Below, one piece after another: positions 6,464 to 12,713 of a DNA stretch of 14,047 bases. The stretch covers positions 1 through 14,047 of the forward strand of contig CAIUGQ010000437.1 of assembly GCA_903898725.1 (NCBI GenBank), written 5' to 3'. The notes below the pieces were generated by a model that was not told the origin of the DNA, searched no databases, and saw nothing but the letters and a program-made list of their open reading frames with translations. How positions within the stretch are numbered: the stretch's first letter is position 1; each line of letters starts with the position of its first letter. The position numbers and the translations under genes are program-made. The stretch comes from an uncultured Burkholderiales bacterium (GTDB taxonomy: Bacteria; Pseudomonadota; Gammaproteobacteria; Burkholderiales; Burkholderiaceae_E).

Positions 6464-7306
6464 ATGATCCGCTCGCCCGACACGTTCCGCCCGGCCCTCG
6501 ACCTCGGGCTGCACGACGACGCCATTGTCCATCTGTTCGCGCGCGACGCGCTCGTGCAGCCGCTCGACGAGCCGCGTCCGATGCGCTGGCGCACGCTGCG
6601 GATGTTCGGCTTCGAGGCCGCCCGCGTGCAGCCGATCGGGCGTCACGAAGGCGTCGACCACCTGGCGGTCGCCCTGCCCGACGACCATCCGGCCGACCGG
6701 ATGCCCGACGGCTGGCGTGCGGCCGGCCTGCGCAACTGGTTCGGCATGCTCGACGACGCGACGCTCGCGATCGCGATGCGCGGCGTCCAGATGCTCGAAT
6801 GGGACCGCACCCACCGCTTCTGCGGCGCCTGCGGCACCCCGACCGAACAGGCCGCGGGCGAGCGGGCCAAGCGCTGCCCGTCCTGTGGCCTCACCGTCTA
6901 CCCCCGCATCTCGCCGGCGATGATGGTGCTGGTCACCCGCGGCGACGAGCTGCTGCTCGGGCGCGGCGTGAACTTCCCGCCCGGACGCTACAGCGCGCTG
7001 GCCGGCTTCCTCGAGGCGGGCGAGACGATCGAGGAGTGCGTGGCCCGCGAGGTGATGGAGGAGACCAACGTCGAGGTGCGCGACCTGCGCTACTTCGGCA
7101 GCCAGAGCTGGCCGTTCCCGAACTCGCTGATGATCGCGTTCACCGCCGAGTACGCCGGCGGCGAGCTGCGCCACGACCCCGCCGAACTGGCCGACGCCCA
7201 GTGGTTCGCGCTCGACGCGCTGCCGCAGATGCCGCCACGCCTGAGCATCGCGCGCGCGCTGATCGACTCGACCATCGCGCGCATGCGGGGCGACGCGCCG
7301 CGCTGA
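6464..7306 (+). CDS. nudC: NAD(H) pyrophosphatase / RNA decapping Nudix hydrolase
   Basis: A 280-residue protein; the E. coli enzyme has 257. The zinc ribbon has four Cys in FCGACG and CPSCG (C120, C123, C138, C141). The Nudix box runs from G181 (GFLEAGE...REVMEET), matching GX5EX7REUXEE. The NADH-specific signature SQSWPFPNS follows at 213-221. Family members cleave NADH to NMNH and AMP and remove NAD caps from RNA in the cytoplasm. The usual Gly near the end of the Nudix box is replaced (EETNV instead of EESGI), a mild variation outside the metal-binding glutamates. ATG 6464 is preferred over an in-frame upstream start at 6278 because the added residues are low-complexity and unlike the family. 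No strong ribosome site is seen. The gene stands alone, convergent with the monooxygenase gene. Confidence 0.93.
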   Translation: MIRSPDTFRPALDLGLHDDAIVHLFARDALVQPLDEPRPMRWRTLRMFGFEAARVQPIGRHEGVDHLAVALPDDHPADRMPDGWRAAGLRNWFGMLDDATLAIAMRGVQMLEWDRTHRFCGACGTPTEQAAGERAKRCPSCGLTVYPRISPAMMVLVTRGDELLLGRGVNFPPGRYSALAGFLEAGETIEECVAREVMEETNVEVRDLRYFGSQSWPFPNSLMIAFTAEYAGGELRHDPAELADAQWFALDALPQMPPRLSIARALIDSTIARMRGDAPR

Positions 7307-7349
7307 TCCGGCGACACACCGCGCTGCACCGGCTCGGAGGCGCCTAGGC

Positions 7350-7373
7350 CGGCCGCCTCCGCGGCTGCGGCCG
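7350..7373. terminator. GC-rich hairpin between convergent nudC and monooxygenase genes
   Basis: CGGCCGC at 7350-7356 pairs perfectly with GCGGCCG at 7367-7373 across a 10-base loop. It sits in the 73-bp gap between the two convergent stop codons, where a bidirectional terminator would be expected. There is no T-run on either side, so classical intrinsic termination is unproven. Confidence 0.3.
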
Positions 7374-7379
7374 CCGCGC

Positions 7380-8576
7380 TCAATCCGCCAGGCAGGTCTC
7401 CGCGCGCCAGCCGTAGAGCCATTCGAGCGCGTCGTAGAAGCGCTCGGGCGGCCGATCCCGCCACAGCTCGTTGCGCACCAGGCGCTCGACGCCGCGTGCG
7501 TGATAGAGCCGCCCCATCTCGCGCGCCGACAGCACCACCCGCGCGGTCCGCGCGATGCGCGAGCGTTCGTAGCGCGCGAACGCTACCTCGAGATCGTCGC
7601 CGTGCGCACGCACCGCCTCGCCGAGCGTCACCGCGTCCTCGAGCGCCATGCACGCGCCCTGCGCGATGTATTGCAGCATCGGGTGCGCGGCGTCGCCCAG
7701 CAGCGTCGCGCGGCCGTAGGTCCAGCGGCCGATCGGCTCGCGGTCGGCGGTCGCCCAGCGCTTCCAGGACTTCGGCAGGTCGATGAGCTGGCGCGGCTGC
7801 GGCAGGATGCCGTCGAAGTACGAGCGGACCTCCTCGGGATGGCCCTCGCGCACGCCCCATTCCTCGCGCTCGCGGCTGTGGAAGGTGACCACCACGTTGT
7901 ACTGCTCGCCGCCACGCAGCGGATAGTGGACCAGGTGGCAGTCGGGTCCGGACCAGACGACCGGCGCGTTCCAGCGCAGGTCGGCGGGGAAGTCGGCCGC
8001 CTCGACCACCGCCCGATAGACGACGTGGCCGGACACCCGAACCGGGTCGCCGACGTACTGCGCGCGCACCGCCGAGCGCACGCCGTCGCAGGCGATCACG
8101 GCCGCGCCCGCGTGCCGCACGCCGTGCTGGTCGATCGCGACCACCTGCGCACCGGTCTGCTCGACCCGCTCGATGCGGGTGGACGTGAGCAGCTCGATGT
8201 CGCCGCGCGCACGCACGCCGTCGAGCAGCGACCCGTGCGCGTCGGCGCGATGGATCACCGCATACGGGTTGCCGAAGCGCGCGCGGAATGCGTCACCGAC
8301 CGGCAGCGAGGCGACCGTGCTGCCGTCGACCGCGTCCATCATCGCCATGCGCTCGACGTAGACCGCGCGCGATCGGGCGAGCGGGCCGACGCCGAGCGCA
8401 TCGAACGCGTTGAAGGCGTTCGGGCCGAGCTGGATGCCGGCGCCGATCTCGCCGATCTCGGCGGCCTGCTCGAGCACCGCGACCCGCCGGCCGGCGCGCG
8501 CCAGCGCGAGCGCCGCAGCCAGCCCGCCGATGCCACCGCCCGCCACCAGGATCCGATCGGCTCCGTCCGCCGCCAT
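7380..8576 (-). CDS. FAD-dependent aromatic monooxygenase, probable 3-hydroxybenzoate 6-hydroxylase
   Basis: A 398-residue class A flavoprotein hydroxylase. The dinucleotide fold GGGIGG is at 13-18, the FAD/NAD(P)H DG motif in ACDGVRS (D164), and the GD motif in LLGDAAHPM (D295). The active-site and C-terminal sequences HLVHYPL (214-220), MLQYIAQGACMALEDA (300-315), LYHARGVERLVRN and FYDALEWLYGW resemble 3-hydroxybenzoate 6-hydroxylases rather than p-hydroxybenzoate or simple salicylate hydroxylases. The reaction would be 3-hydroxybenzoate + NADH + O2 to gentisate. No gentisate dioxygenase or maleylpyruvate isomerase is in the window, so the exact phenolic substrate stays open. The start ATG is fixed by a strong GGAGG-type site (complement of 8583-8588) six bases upstream. 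Divergent from the HpcH/HpaI aldolase. Confidence 0.85.
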   Translation of the reverse strand: MAADGADRILVAGGGIGGLAAALALARAGRRVAVLEQAAEIGEIGAGIQLGPNAFNAFDALGVGPLARSRAVYVERMAMMDAVDGSTVASLPVGDAFRARFGNPYAVIHRADAHGSLLDGVRARGDIELLTSTRIERVEQTGAQVVAIDQHGVRHAGAAVIACDGVRSAVRAQYVGDPVRVSGHVVYRAVVEAADFPADLRWNAPVVWSGPDCHLVHYPLRGGEQYNVVVTFHSREREEWGVREGHPEEVRSYFDGILPQPRQLIDLPKSWKRWATADREPIGRWTYGRATLLGDAAHPMLQYIAQGACMALEDAVTLGEAVRAHGDDLEVAFARYERSRIARTARVVLSAREMGRLYHARGVERLVRNELWRDRPPERFYDALEWLYGWRAETCLAD

Positions 8577-8683
8577 GCCACGCCTCCTCGAACCGCCCGC
8601 CGGCCGATGGCCGCGATTGTAGTCGCCGCCCCCTCGCCCTCCCGATGCCGCCGGTATGATCGCCCGCACACGGAGGCGACACG
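8577..8683. promoter_or_regulatory. Divergent promoter region of monooxygenase and aldolase genes
   Basis: The 107-bp gap holds both ribosome sites (CCTCCT 8583-8588 for the minus gene, GGAGG 8672-8676 for the plus gene) and two -10-like boxes. TATGAT at 8655-8660 faces the aldolase. TACAAT on the minus strand (8621 to 8616) faces the monooxygenase. Neither has a convincing -35, so regulator-assisted transcription is plausible. Confidence 0.35.
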
Positions 8684-9472
8684 ATGCGACCGAACACGGT
8701 GAAGACGCTGATGACGACGGGCGGCACGGCCCTGATCGGCTGGGCGGGAATCGGCAACAGCTATTCGGCCGAGCTGCTCGGCCACTCGGGCTTCGACGGC
8801 GTGGTCGTCGACATGCAGCACGGCCAGGTCTATCTCGACCAGGCGGTCGGCATGCTGCAGGCGCTGTCGGCGACGCCCGCGATCCCGATGGCGCGGGTCA
8901 CCGCCAACCACTTCGCCGAGATCAACAAGGTCCTCGACTCGGGGGCCTACGGCGTGATCGTGCCGATGATCGACACCGCCGAGGACGCGCGCCGCGTCGT
9001 CGAAGCCGTGCGCTATCCGCCGCGCGGGCGCCGCTCGTTCGGGCCCGCCCGCGGCCTGCTCTACGGCGGCCAGGACTACCCACAGCATGCCGACGACGAA
9101 CTGCTCGCGTTCGCGATGATCGAGACGCCGCAGGCGATGGAGAACCTCGACGCGATCGCGGCGGTGCCCGGTCTCGACGGGCTGTTCATCGGCCCGGCCG
9201 ACCTGTCGCTGGCGCTCGGCGTGTCACCGACGCCGAAGTGGCGCGACGACCCCCTGCGCGGGGCGATCGCGCGCATCCTCGCGGCCGCCCGCGCACACGG
9301 CAAGCTCGCCGGCATCTTCTGCACCGGCCCGGAGATGGCGATCGACATGCAGGCCGCCGGCTTCGGGATGCTGGTGCCGGGCAATGACGCCGCGCTGCTG
9401 CGCGGCGCCGCGCAGGCCGCGTGCGACAAGATCCGGGGCGCCGCCCCGACGGCGCCGAAGTCCGCTTACTGA
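8684..9472 (+). CDS. HpcH/HpaI-family class II aldolase
   Basis: A 262-residue TIM-barrel enzyme of typical family length (~250-265). The metal and catalytic signatures are seen: VVDMQHG (D43, base H46), MARV (R71, pyruvate binding), GYP-type segment YPPRGRRSFGP, metal ligand Glu in MIETPQA (E147) and Asp in IGPADLS (D173). Members split 4-hydroxy-2-oxo acids into pyruvate and an aldehyde (for example 4-hydroxy-2-oxoheptanedioate or 2-keto-3-deoxy sugar acids), with Mg/Mn/Co. The particular substrate is not readable here. ATG 8684 has GGAGG seven bases upstream. It is transcribed away from the aromatic monooxygenase, from a shared 107-bp region, so a shared inducer is possible. The stop codon lies inside the first copy of a 35-bp tandem repeat, so the last residues (PKSAY) are repeat-encoded. 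Confidence 0.9.
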   Translation: MRPNTVKTLMTTGGTALIGWAGIGNSYSAELLGHSGFDGVVVDMQHGQVYLDQAVGMLQALSATPAIPMARVTANHFAEINKVLDSGAYGVIVPMIDTAEDARRVVEAVRYPPRGRRSFGPARGLLYGGQDYPQHADDELLAFAMIETPQAMENLDAIAAVPGLDGLFIGPADLSLALGVSPTPKWRDDPLRGAIARILAAARAHGKLAGIFCTGPEMAIDMQAAGFGMLVPGNDAALLRGAAQAACDKIRGAAPTAPKSAY

Positions 9473-9561
9473 GGGGGCAGGCCGGCGGGCAGAAGTCCGC
9501 GCATCGAGGCGGCAGGCCCGCGGACCGAAGTCCGCGGACTGAGGCATCGGGCAGACGGCCG
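9457..9561. repeat. Three tandem repeats with an exact 35-bp period, the first overlapping the aldolase stop
   Basis: Copies at 9457-9491, 9492-9526 and 9527-9561 all begin GAAGTCCGC and share a GAGG...GGCAG middle. The period is exactly 35 bp and there are no spacers. At the junction of copies 2 and 3, CCGCGGAC (9518-9525) and GTCCGCGG (9530-9537) form a perfect 8-bp stem around CGAA. On the minus strand that loop reads TTCG closed by C-G, the very stable C(UUCG)G tetraloop. The weaker junction of copies 1 and 2 has a similar imperfect hairpin. Confidence 0.8.
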
Positions 9562-9566
9562 AGCGA

Positions 9567-9600
9567 CCGTCGGCGCCCTGCCGACGGGCCGACCGTCGGC
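9567..9600. promoter_or_regulatory. Three-arm, mutually exclusive hairpins upstream of pilU
   Basis: The arm GCCGACGG (9580-9587) is exactly complementary to two identical flanking arms CCGTCGGC, at 9567-9574 and 9593-9600. Both alternatives give an 8-bp perfect stem with a 5-base loop. Only one can form at a time in RNA. The element lies after the aldolase and about 110 bases before pilU. It may act as terminator, attenuator or protein-binding site. The geometry is seen and the function is inference. Confidence 0.4.
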
Positions 9601-9708
9601 GGGCGGCCCGGACCCGCCGCGCACGGCTGTCACCATCCGTCGACCTAGACCCTTTCCCGACACGATCCGGGGCGCGGCGGCCAAACACGGCCGCGAGCCG
9701 TCCCGAGC

Positions 9709-10872
9709 GTGTCCGACCAGACGCCCATGTCCGCAGTCTTCGGCATCGATCAGGCTCGCGAGTACATGCACAAGCTGCTGGGCGCGATGGCGCGCGGCGG
9801 CGGCTCCGACCTCTTCATCTCGGCCGACTTCCCCCCGTCGATGAAGGCCAACGGCGAGATGCGCGCCCTGGCCGAGCAGAAGCTCGCGCCGGCGCTGACC
9901 GAGAAGCTCGCCCATTCGATGATGAACGAGCGCCAGATCGCCGAGTTCCAGAAGGAGCTCGAGTGCAACTTCGCGATCAGCGTGCCCGGCATCTCGCGCT
10001 TTCGGGTGAACGTGTTCGTGCAGCAGCAGTCGGTCGGCATGGTGATCCGGACGATCTCCTCCGAGATCCCGAACTTCGAGAAGCTCGCGCTGCCCGAGGT
10101 GCTCAAGACGCTGATCATGACCAAGCGCGGCCTGGTGCTGGTGGTCGGCGGCACCGGCTCGGGCAAGTCGACGACGCTCGCGGCGATGATCGATCACCGC
10201 AACCGGACCTCGAAGGGCCACATCATCACCGTCGAGGATCCGGTCGAGTACGTGCACGCGCCCAAGGGCTGCCTGATCACCCACCGCGAGGTCGGCGTCG
10301 ACACGCACAGCTGGCACGCCGCCCTCAAGAACACGCTGCGCCAGGCGCCCGACGTGATCCTGATCGGCGAGATCCGCGACACCGAGACGATGGAGCATGC
10401 GATCGCGTTCGCCGAGACCGGGCACCTGTGCCTGGGCACGCTCCACGCGAACAACGCCAATCAGGCGATCGACCGGATCATCAACTTCTTCCCCGAGGAA
10501 CGACGCGGCCAGCTGCTGATGGACCTGTCCTCGAACATGCGCTCGATCATCTCGCAGCGGCTGGTGCGTACCGCCGACGGCAAGGGGCGCAAGGCCGCGA
10601 TCGAGGTGCTGATCAACACGCCGAGCCTGGCCGAGAAGATCCGCGAGGGCGAGTTCCACGAGATCAAGGCGATCATGACCAAGTCGCGCGAGCTCGGGAT
10701 GATGACCTTCGACGACGCGCTGTTCGACCTCTACGATGCCGGGCACATCGCGTACGACGAAGCGATCCGCAACGCCGACAGCGCCAACGAGCTGCGCCTG
10801 AACATCAAGCTCAAGAGCAAGCGCGGCGAGCCCGCGCAGAAGTCGCGATTCGACCTGGCGATCCAGGGCTAG
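9709..10872 (+). CDS. pilU: Type IV pilus retraction accessory ATPase PilU
   Basis: A 387-residue PilT-like hexameric ATPase. The length and sequence fit PilU (~380) better than PilT (~345). Visible are Walker A GGTGSGKST (147-155), the Asp box ITVEDPVEY, Walker B VILIGEIRD (217-224) and the His box GHLCLGTLHANNANQAIDR. FFPEERRGQLLMDLSSNMRS and the ~40-residue C-terminal extension are PilU-like. PilU works with PilT at the inner-membrane base of the pilus to power retraction against load and depends on PilT. The nearest upstream gene here is an aldolase, so pilT is not adjacent as it usually is. The start is ambiguous: GTG 9709 or ATG 9727 (six codons shorter), neither with a clear ribosome site. 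The stop TAG shares CTAG with the convergent pdeM stop. Confidence 0.93.
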   Translation: MSDQTPMSAVFGIDQAREYMHKLLGAMARGGGSDLFISADFPPSMKANGEMRALAEQKLAPALTEKLAHSMMNERQIAEFQKELECNFAISVPGISRFRVNVFVQQQSVGMVIRTISSEIPNFEKLALPEVLKTLIMTKRGLVLVVGGTGSGKSTTLAAMIDHRNRTSKGHIITVEDPVEYVHAPKGCLITHREVGVDTHSWHAALKNTLRQAPDVILIGEIRDTETMEHAIAFAETGHLCLGTLHANNANQAIDRIINFFPEERRGQLLMDLSSNMRSIISQRLVRTADGKGRKAAIEVLINTPSLAEKIREGEFHEIKAIMTKSRELGMMTFDDALFDLYDAGHIAYDEAIRNADSANELRLNIKLKSKRGEPAQKSRFDLAIQG

Positions 10873-11678
10873 AGGAAGGCCGGTCCCCGGCGGCCCGCGG
10901 CCGCGCGCGGCACCTCGAACACCCGGTCCCCCGCGATCGCGAAGAGCCGCTGCGCCGAGGCGCGCGAGACGCTCGCCGCACCCGTGAAGTCGCCGAACGC
11001 CGGCAGCACCGTCTGCATCCGGCCCACGCTGAAGCAGGGCAGCCGCGCGGAATCGCCGCCGCGCCCGTGCAGGCGGACGGCGGGATGCAGGTGGCCGGCT
11101 AGGCGGTAGGCGGGGCCGAGGTCGAGGTCGAGGTCGAGGTCGTGGCCTGAGCCTGAGCCGGCGCCCGAGCCCGGACCCAGGCCGGTGAACGACGCCGGGT
11201 CGGCCCGCTCCTCCAGCGGCTCGTGGCACAGCGCGAAGGGCCCGAGTCGGGCGGGCTCGGCGACCACCTCGATGTCGAGATCGGACGGCGGATCGCCGGC
11301 CCGGTCGTCATGGTTGCCGCGGACCAGCACGCACTCCAGCGAGGCATGCGCCCGCCGCCAGGCGCGCAGAGCCGACACCGTGGCCAGGGCCTGCGCGGGA
11401 CGGGCGTGCAGCAGATCGCCGAGGACCACCAGGCGGCGCGCCCCGCAGTCGTCGAGCAGCGCGCCCAGTCGGTGCAGCGTGGCCTCGGTGGGGCCCGAGG
11501 GCACCGGCACGCCGAGTGCGCGAAAGGTCTCGGCCTTGCCGAGGTGCACGTCGGCGACGAACACCGTCGACGTGTCGGGCCACCAGAGCGCGCGCCGGGC
11601 GAGCAGCCGCAGGGCGACCCCGGCGAGCTCGATGTCGAGCCCGCCGAGCCGTTCGGGCTCGAGCGTCGTGGAAACCAT
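10869..11678 (-). CDS. pdeM: Ligase-associated DNA damage response metallophosphoesterase PdeM
   Basis: A 269-residue calcineurin-like phosphoesterase. Metal-binding motifs are in order: FVADVHLGKAETFR (D43, H45), VVLGDLLHAR (D88, H91), VRGNHDD (N122, H123), CHEP (H152) and AGHLHPAV (H196, H198). DVHLGK plus GDLLHAR is the PdeM signature. Family members are often encoded beside an ATP-dependent ligase, an Lhr-like helicase and an exonuclease. None of these is in the window. The protein is about 40-50 residues longer than the usual ~220, largely because of a Gly/Ser then (DL)4 insert at about 167-188, encoded by a hexanucleotide tract. Start at ATG 11678; no clear ribosome site. TAGAAT lies just upstream on the minus strand but lacks a -35. 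Divergent from the cyclodeaminase-family gene. Confidence 0.87.
   Translation of the reverse strand: MVSTTLEPERLGGLDIELAGVALRLLARRALWWPDTSTVFVADVHLGKAETFRALGVPVPSGPTEATLHRLGALLDDCGARRLVVLGDLLHARPAQALATVSALRAWRRAHASLECVLVRGNHDDRAGDPPSDLDIEVVAEPARLGPFALCHEPLEERADPASFTGLGPGSGAGSGSGHDLDLDLDLGPAYRLAGHLHPAVRLHGRGGDSARLPCFSVGRMQTVLPAFGDFTGAASVSRASAQRLFAIAGDRVFEVPRAAAGRRGPAFL
11118..11183. repeat. Hexanucleotide tract inside pdeM
   Basis: Four perfect GAGGTC units (11118-11141) are followed by seven degenerate 6-bp blocks (GTGGCC, TGAGCC twice, GGCGCC, CGAGCC, CGGACC, CAGGCC). On the minus strand it encodes a Gly/Ser-rich run followed by Asp-Leu repeats. Copy-number changes add or remove two residues and keep the frame. 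Confidence 0.85.
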
Positions 11679-11768
11679 CGCGCGATTCTAGCCCTGCGGG
11701 CGCCATGCCTTCGAAGTGCGCTAGGCTGCGCGGCGCATCGCCCGCCTTCTGCCGATCGAGGATCCGCC

Positions 11769-12713
11769 GTGACCGCCCTGCATTTCGACGACGCCGACGT
11801 CCGCCGCCTGCTCAGCCTCGAGGCGCTGCTGCCCGCCATGCGCCGAGCGCTCGAGGACCTGTCCGCCGGACGCGTCGTGCAGCCGCTGAGAACGGTGATG
11901 GACATCCCTGCCGAGCAGGGCTACTTCTTCCTCAAGCCCGCGCTCACCGCCGATGCGCTGGCCACCAAGCTCATCACCCTGATCCCCGGCAATCCGGCAC
12001 GCGGGCTGCCGACGCTGCTGGCGACGATCGTGCTGATGGACCCGGCCACGGGCCGCACCCTCGCCACCATGGACGGCACCTGGATCACCGAGCTGCGCAC
12101 CGCCGCGGTGTCGGCAGTCGCGGCCGACGCGATCGTGCCGCCGGGACCGAAGGTCGTCGCGATGCTCGGCAGCGGCGCCCTCGCGCGCACGCATGCGGCC
12201 GCGCTGCGCGCGGTGCGGCCGATCACCGAGATCCGGGTCTGGAGCCGCGATCCGTCGAACGTCGCACGCTGCGCCGCCGAGATCGGCGGCGTGGCCTGCG
12301 CGAGCGCCGAAGCCGCGGTGCGCGGTGCCGACATCGTCTGCACCGTCACGAACGCGACCGAACCGGTGCTGCGCGGCGCATGGCTCAAGCCGGGCGCGTT
12401 CGTCGCCGCGGTCGGCGCACCGCGCCCCACCTGGCGCGAGCTCGACGACGAGGCGATGCGCCACGTCCTGATCGCCGACAGCCGCCACTCCGCCGAACAC
12501 GAGGCCGGCGACGTCATCGACTCGGGCGCGACCGTGACGGCCGAGATCGGCGAGATCCTGGCCGGCACCGCCGCGCCGCCGCCCCCTGGCACGACGGTGA
12601 TCTTCAAGGCGCTCGGTCAGGCGGTCGAGGACGCCGTCTCGGCACGGCTGGTCTACGACCGCGCGCTCGCGGAGCGCACGATCGCCGCTGCGGCGGCCGA
12701 GGGGCGTTCGTGA
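11769..12713 (+). CDS. Ornithine cyclodeaminase / mu-crystallin family NAD(P)-dependent enzyme
   Basis: A 314-residue protein, the usual length for the family. The substrate-side lysine lies in LATKLITLIPGN (K67). MDGTWITELRTAAVSAVA (101-118) is the conserved helix with R110/T111, followed by the Rossmann glycine motif MLGSGALART (132-141). EAGDVIDSG (245-253) is also typical. Members include ornithine cyclodeaminase, alanine dehydrogenase (archaeal type), ketimine reductase and N-((2S)-2-amino-2-carboxyethyl)-type synthases. Sequence alone does not choose among them. GTG 11769 is preferred because GAGG at 11758-11761 is seven bases upstream and the family N-terminus begins there. The TGA overlaps the next gene's GTG as GTGA, so it forms an operon with the flavoprotein, which suggests joint amino-acid or imine metabolism. 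Confidence 0.9.
   Translation: MTALHFDDADVRRLLSLEALLPAMRRALEDLSAGRVVQPLRTVMDIPAEQGYFFLKPALTADALATKLITLIPGNPARGLPTLLATIVLMDPATGRTLATMDGTWITELRTAAVSAVAADAIVPPGPKVVAMLGSGALARTHAAALRAVRPITEIRVWSRDPSNVARCAAEIGGVACASAEAAVRGADIVCTVTNATEPVLRGAWLKPGAFVAAVGAPRPTWRELDDEAMRHVLIADSRHSAEHEAGDVIDSGATVTAEIGEILAGTAAPPPPGTTVIFKALGQAVEDAVSARLVYDRALAERTIAAAAAEGRS

Noticed and set aside
6217..6594. N-terminal extension of the protease to 6594
   Set aside because: The lipoprotein signal peptide begins at 6216. The extension is Arg/Pro-rich and overlaps the divergent region and the start of nudC.
3319..7347. A 1342-codon open frame on the plus strand
   Set aside because: It runs antisense or out of frame through the HAD, propeptide-like, protease and nudC genes. 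Its translation is Arg/Ala/Gly-rich and lacks family motifs. Long spurious frames are expected at this GC content.
9457..9561. Possible phage attachment site or CRISPR
   Set aside because: Exact 35-bp tandem period without spacers; no tRNA, integrase or cas gene in the window.
9466..11229. A 587-codon open frame on the minus strand across pilU
   Set aside because: It is antisense to a clearly real pilU with intact Walker motifs and has low-complexity His/Arg/Leu composition.
11679..11690. Leaderless promoter (TAGAAT) for pdeM
   Set aside because: The hexamer spacing would fit a transcript starting at the ATG, but no -35 element is present at 16-18 bp, so it is too weak to list.
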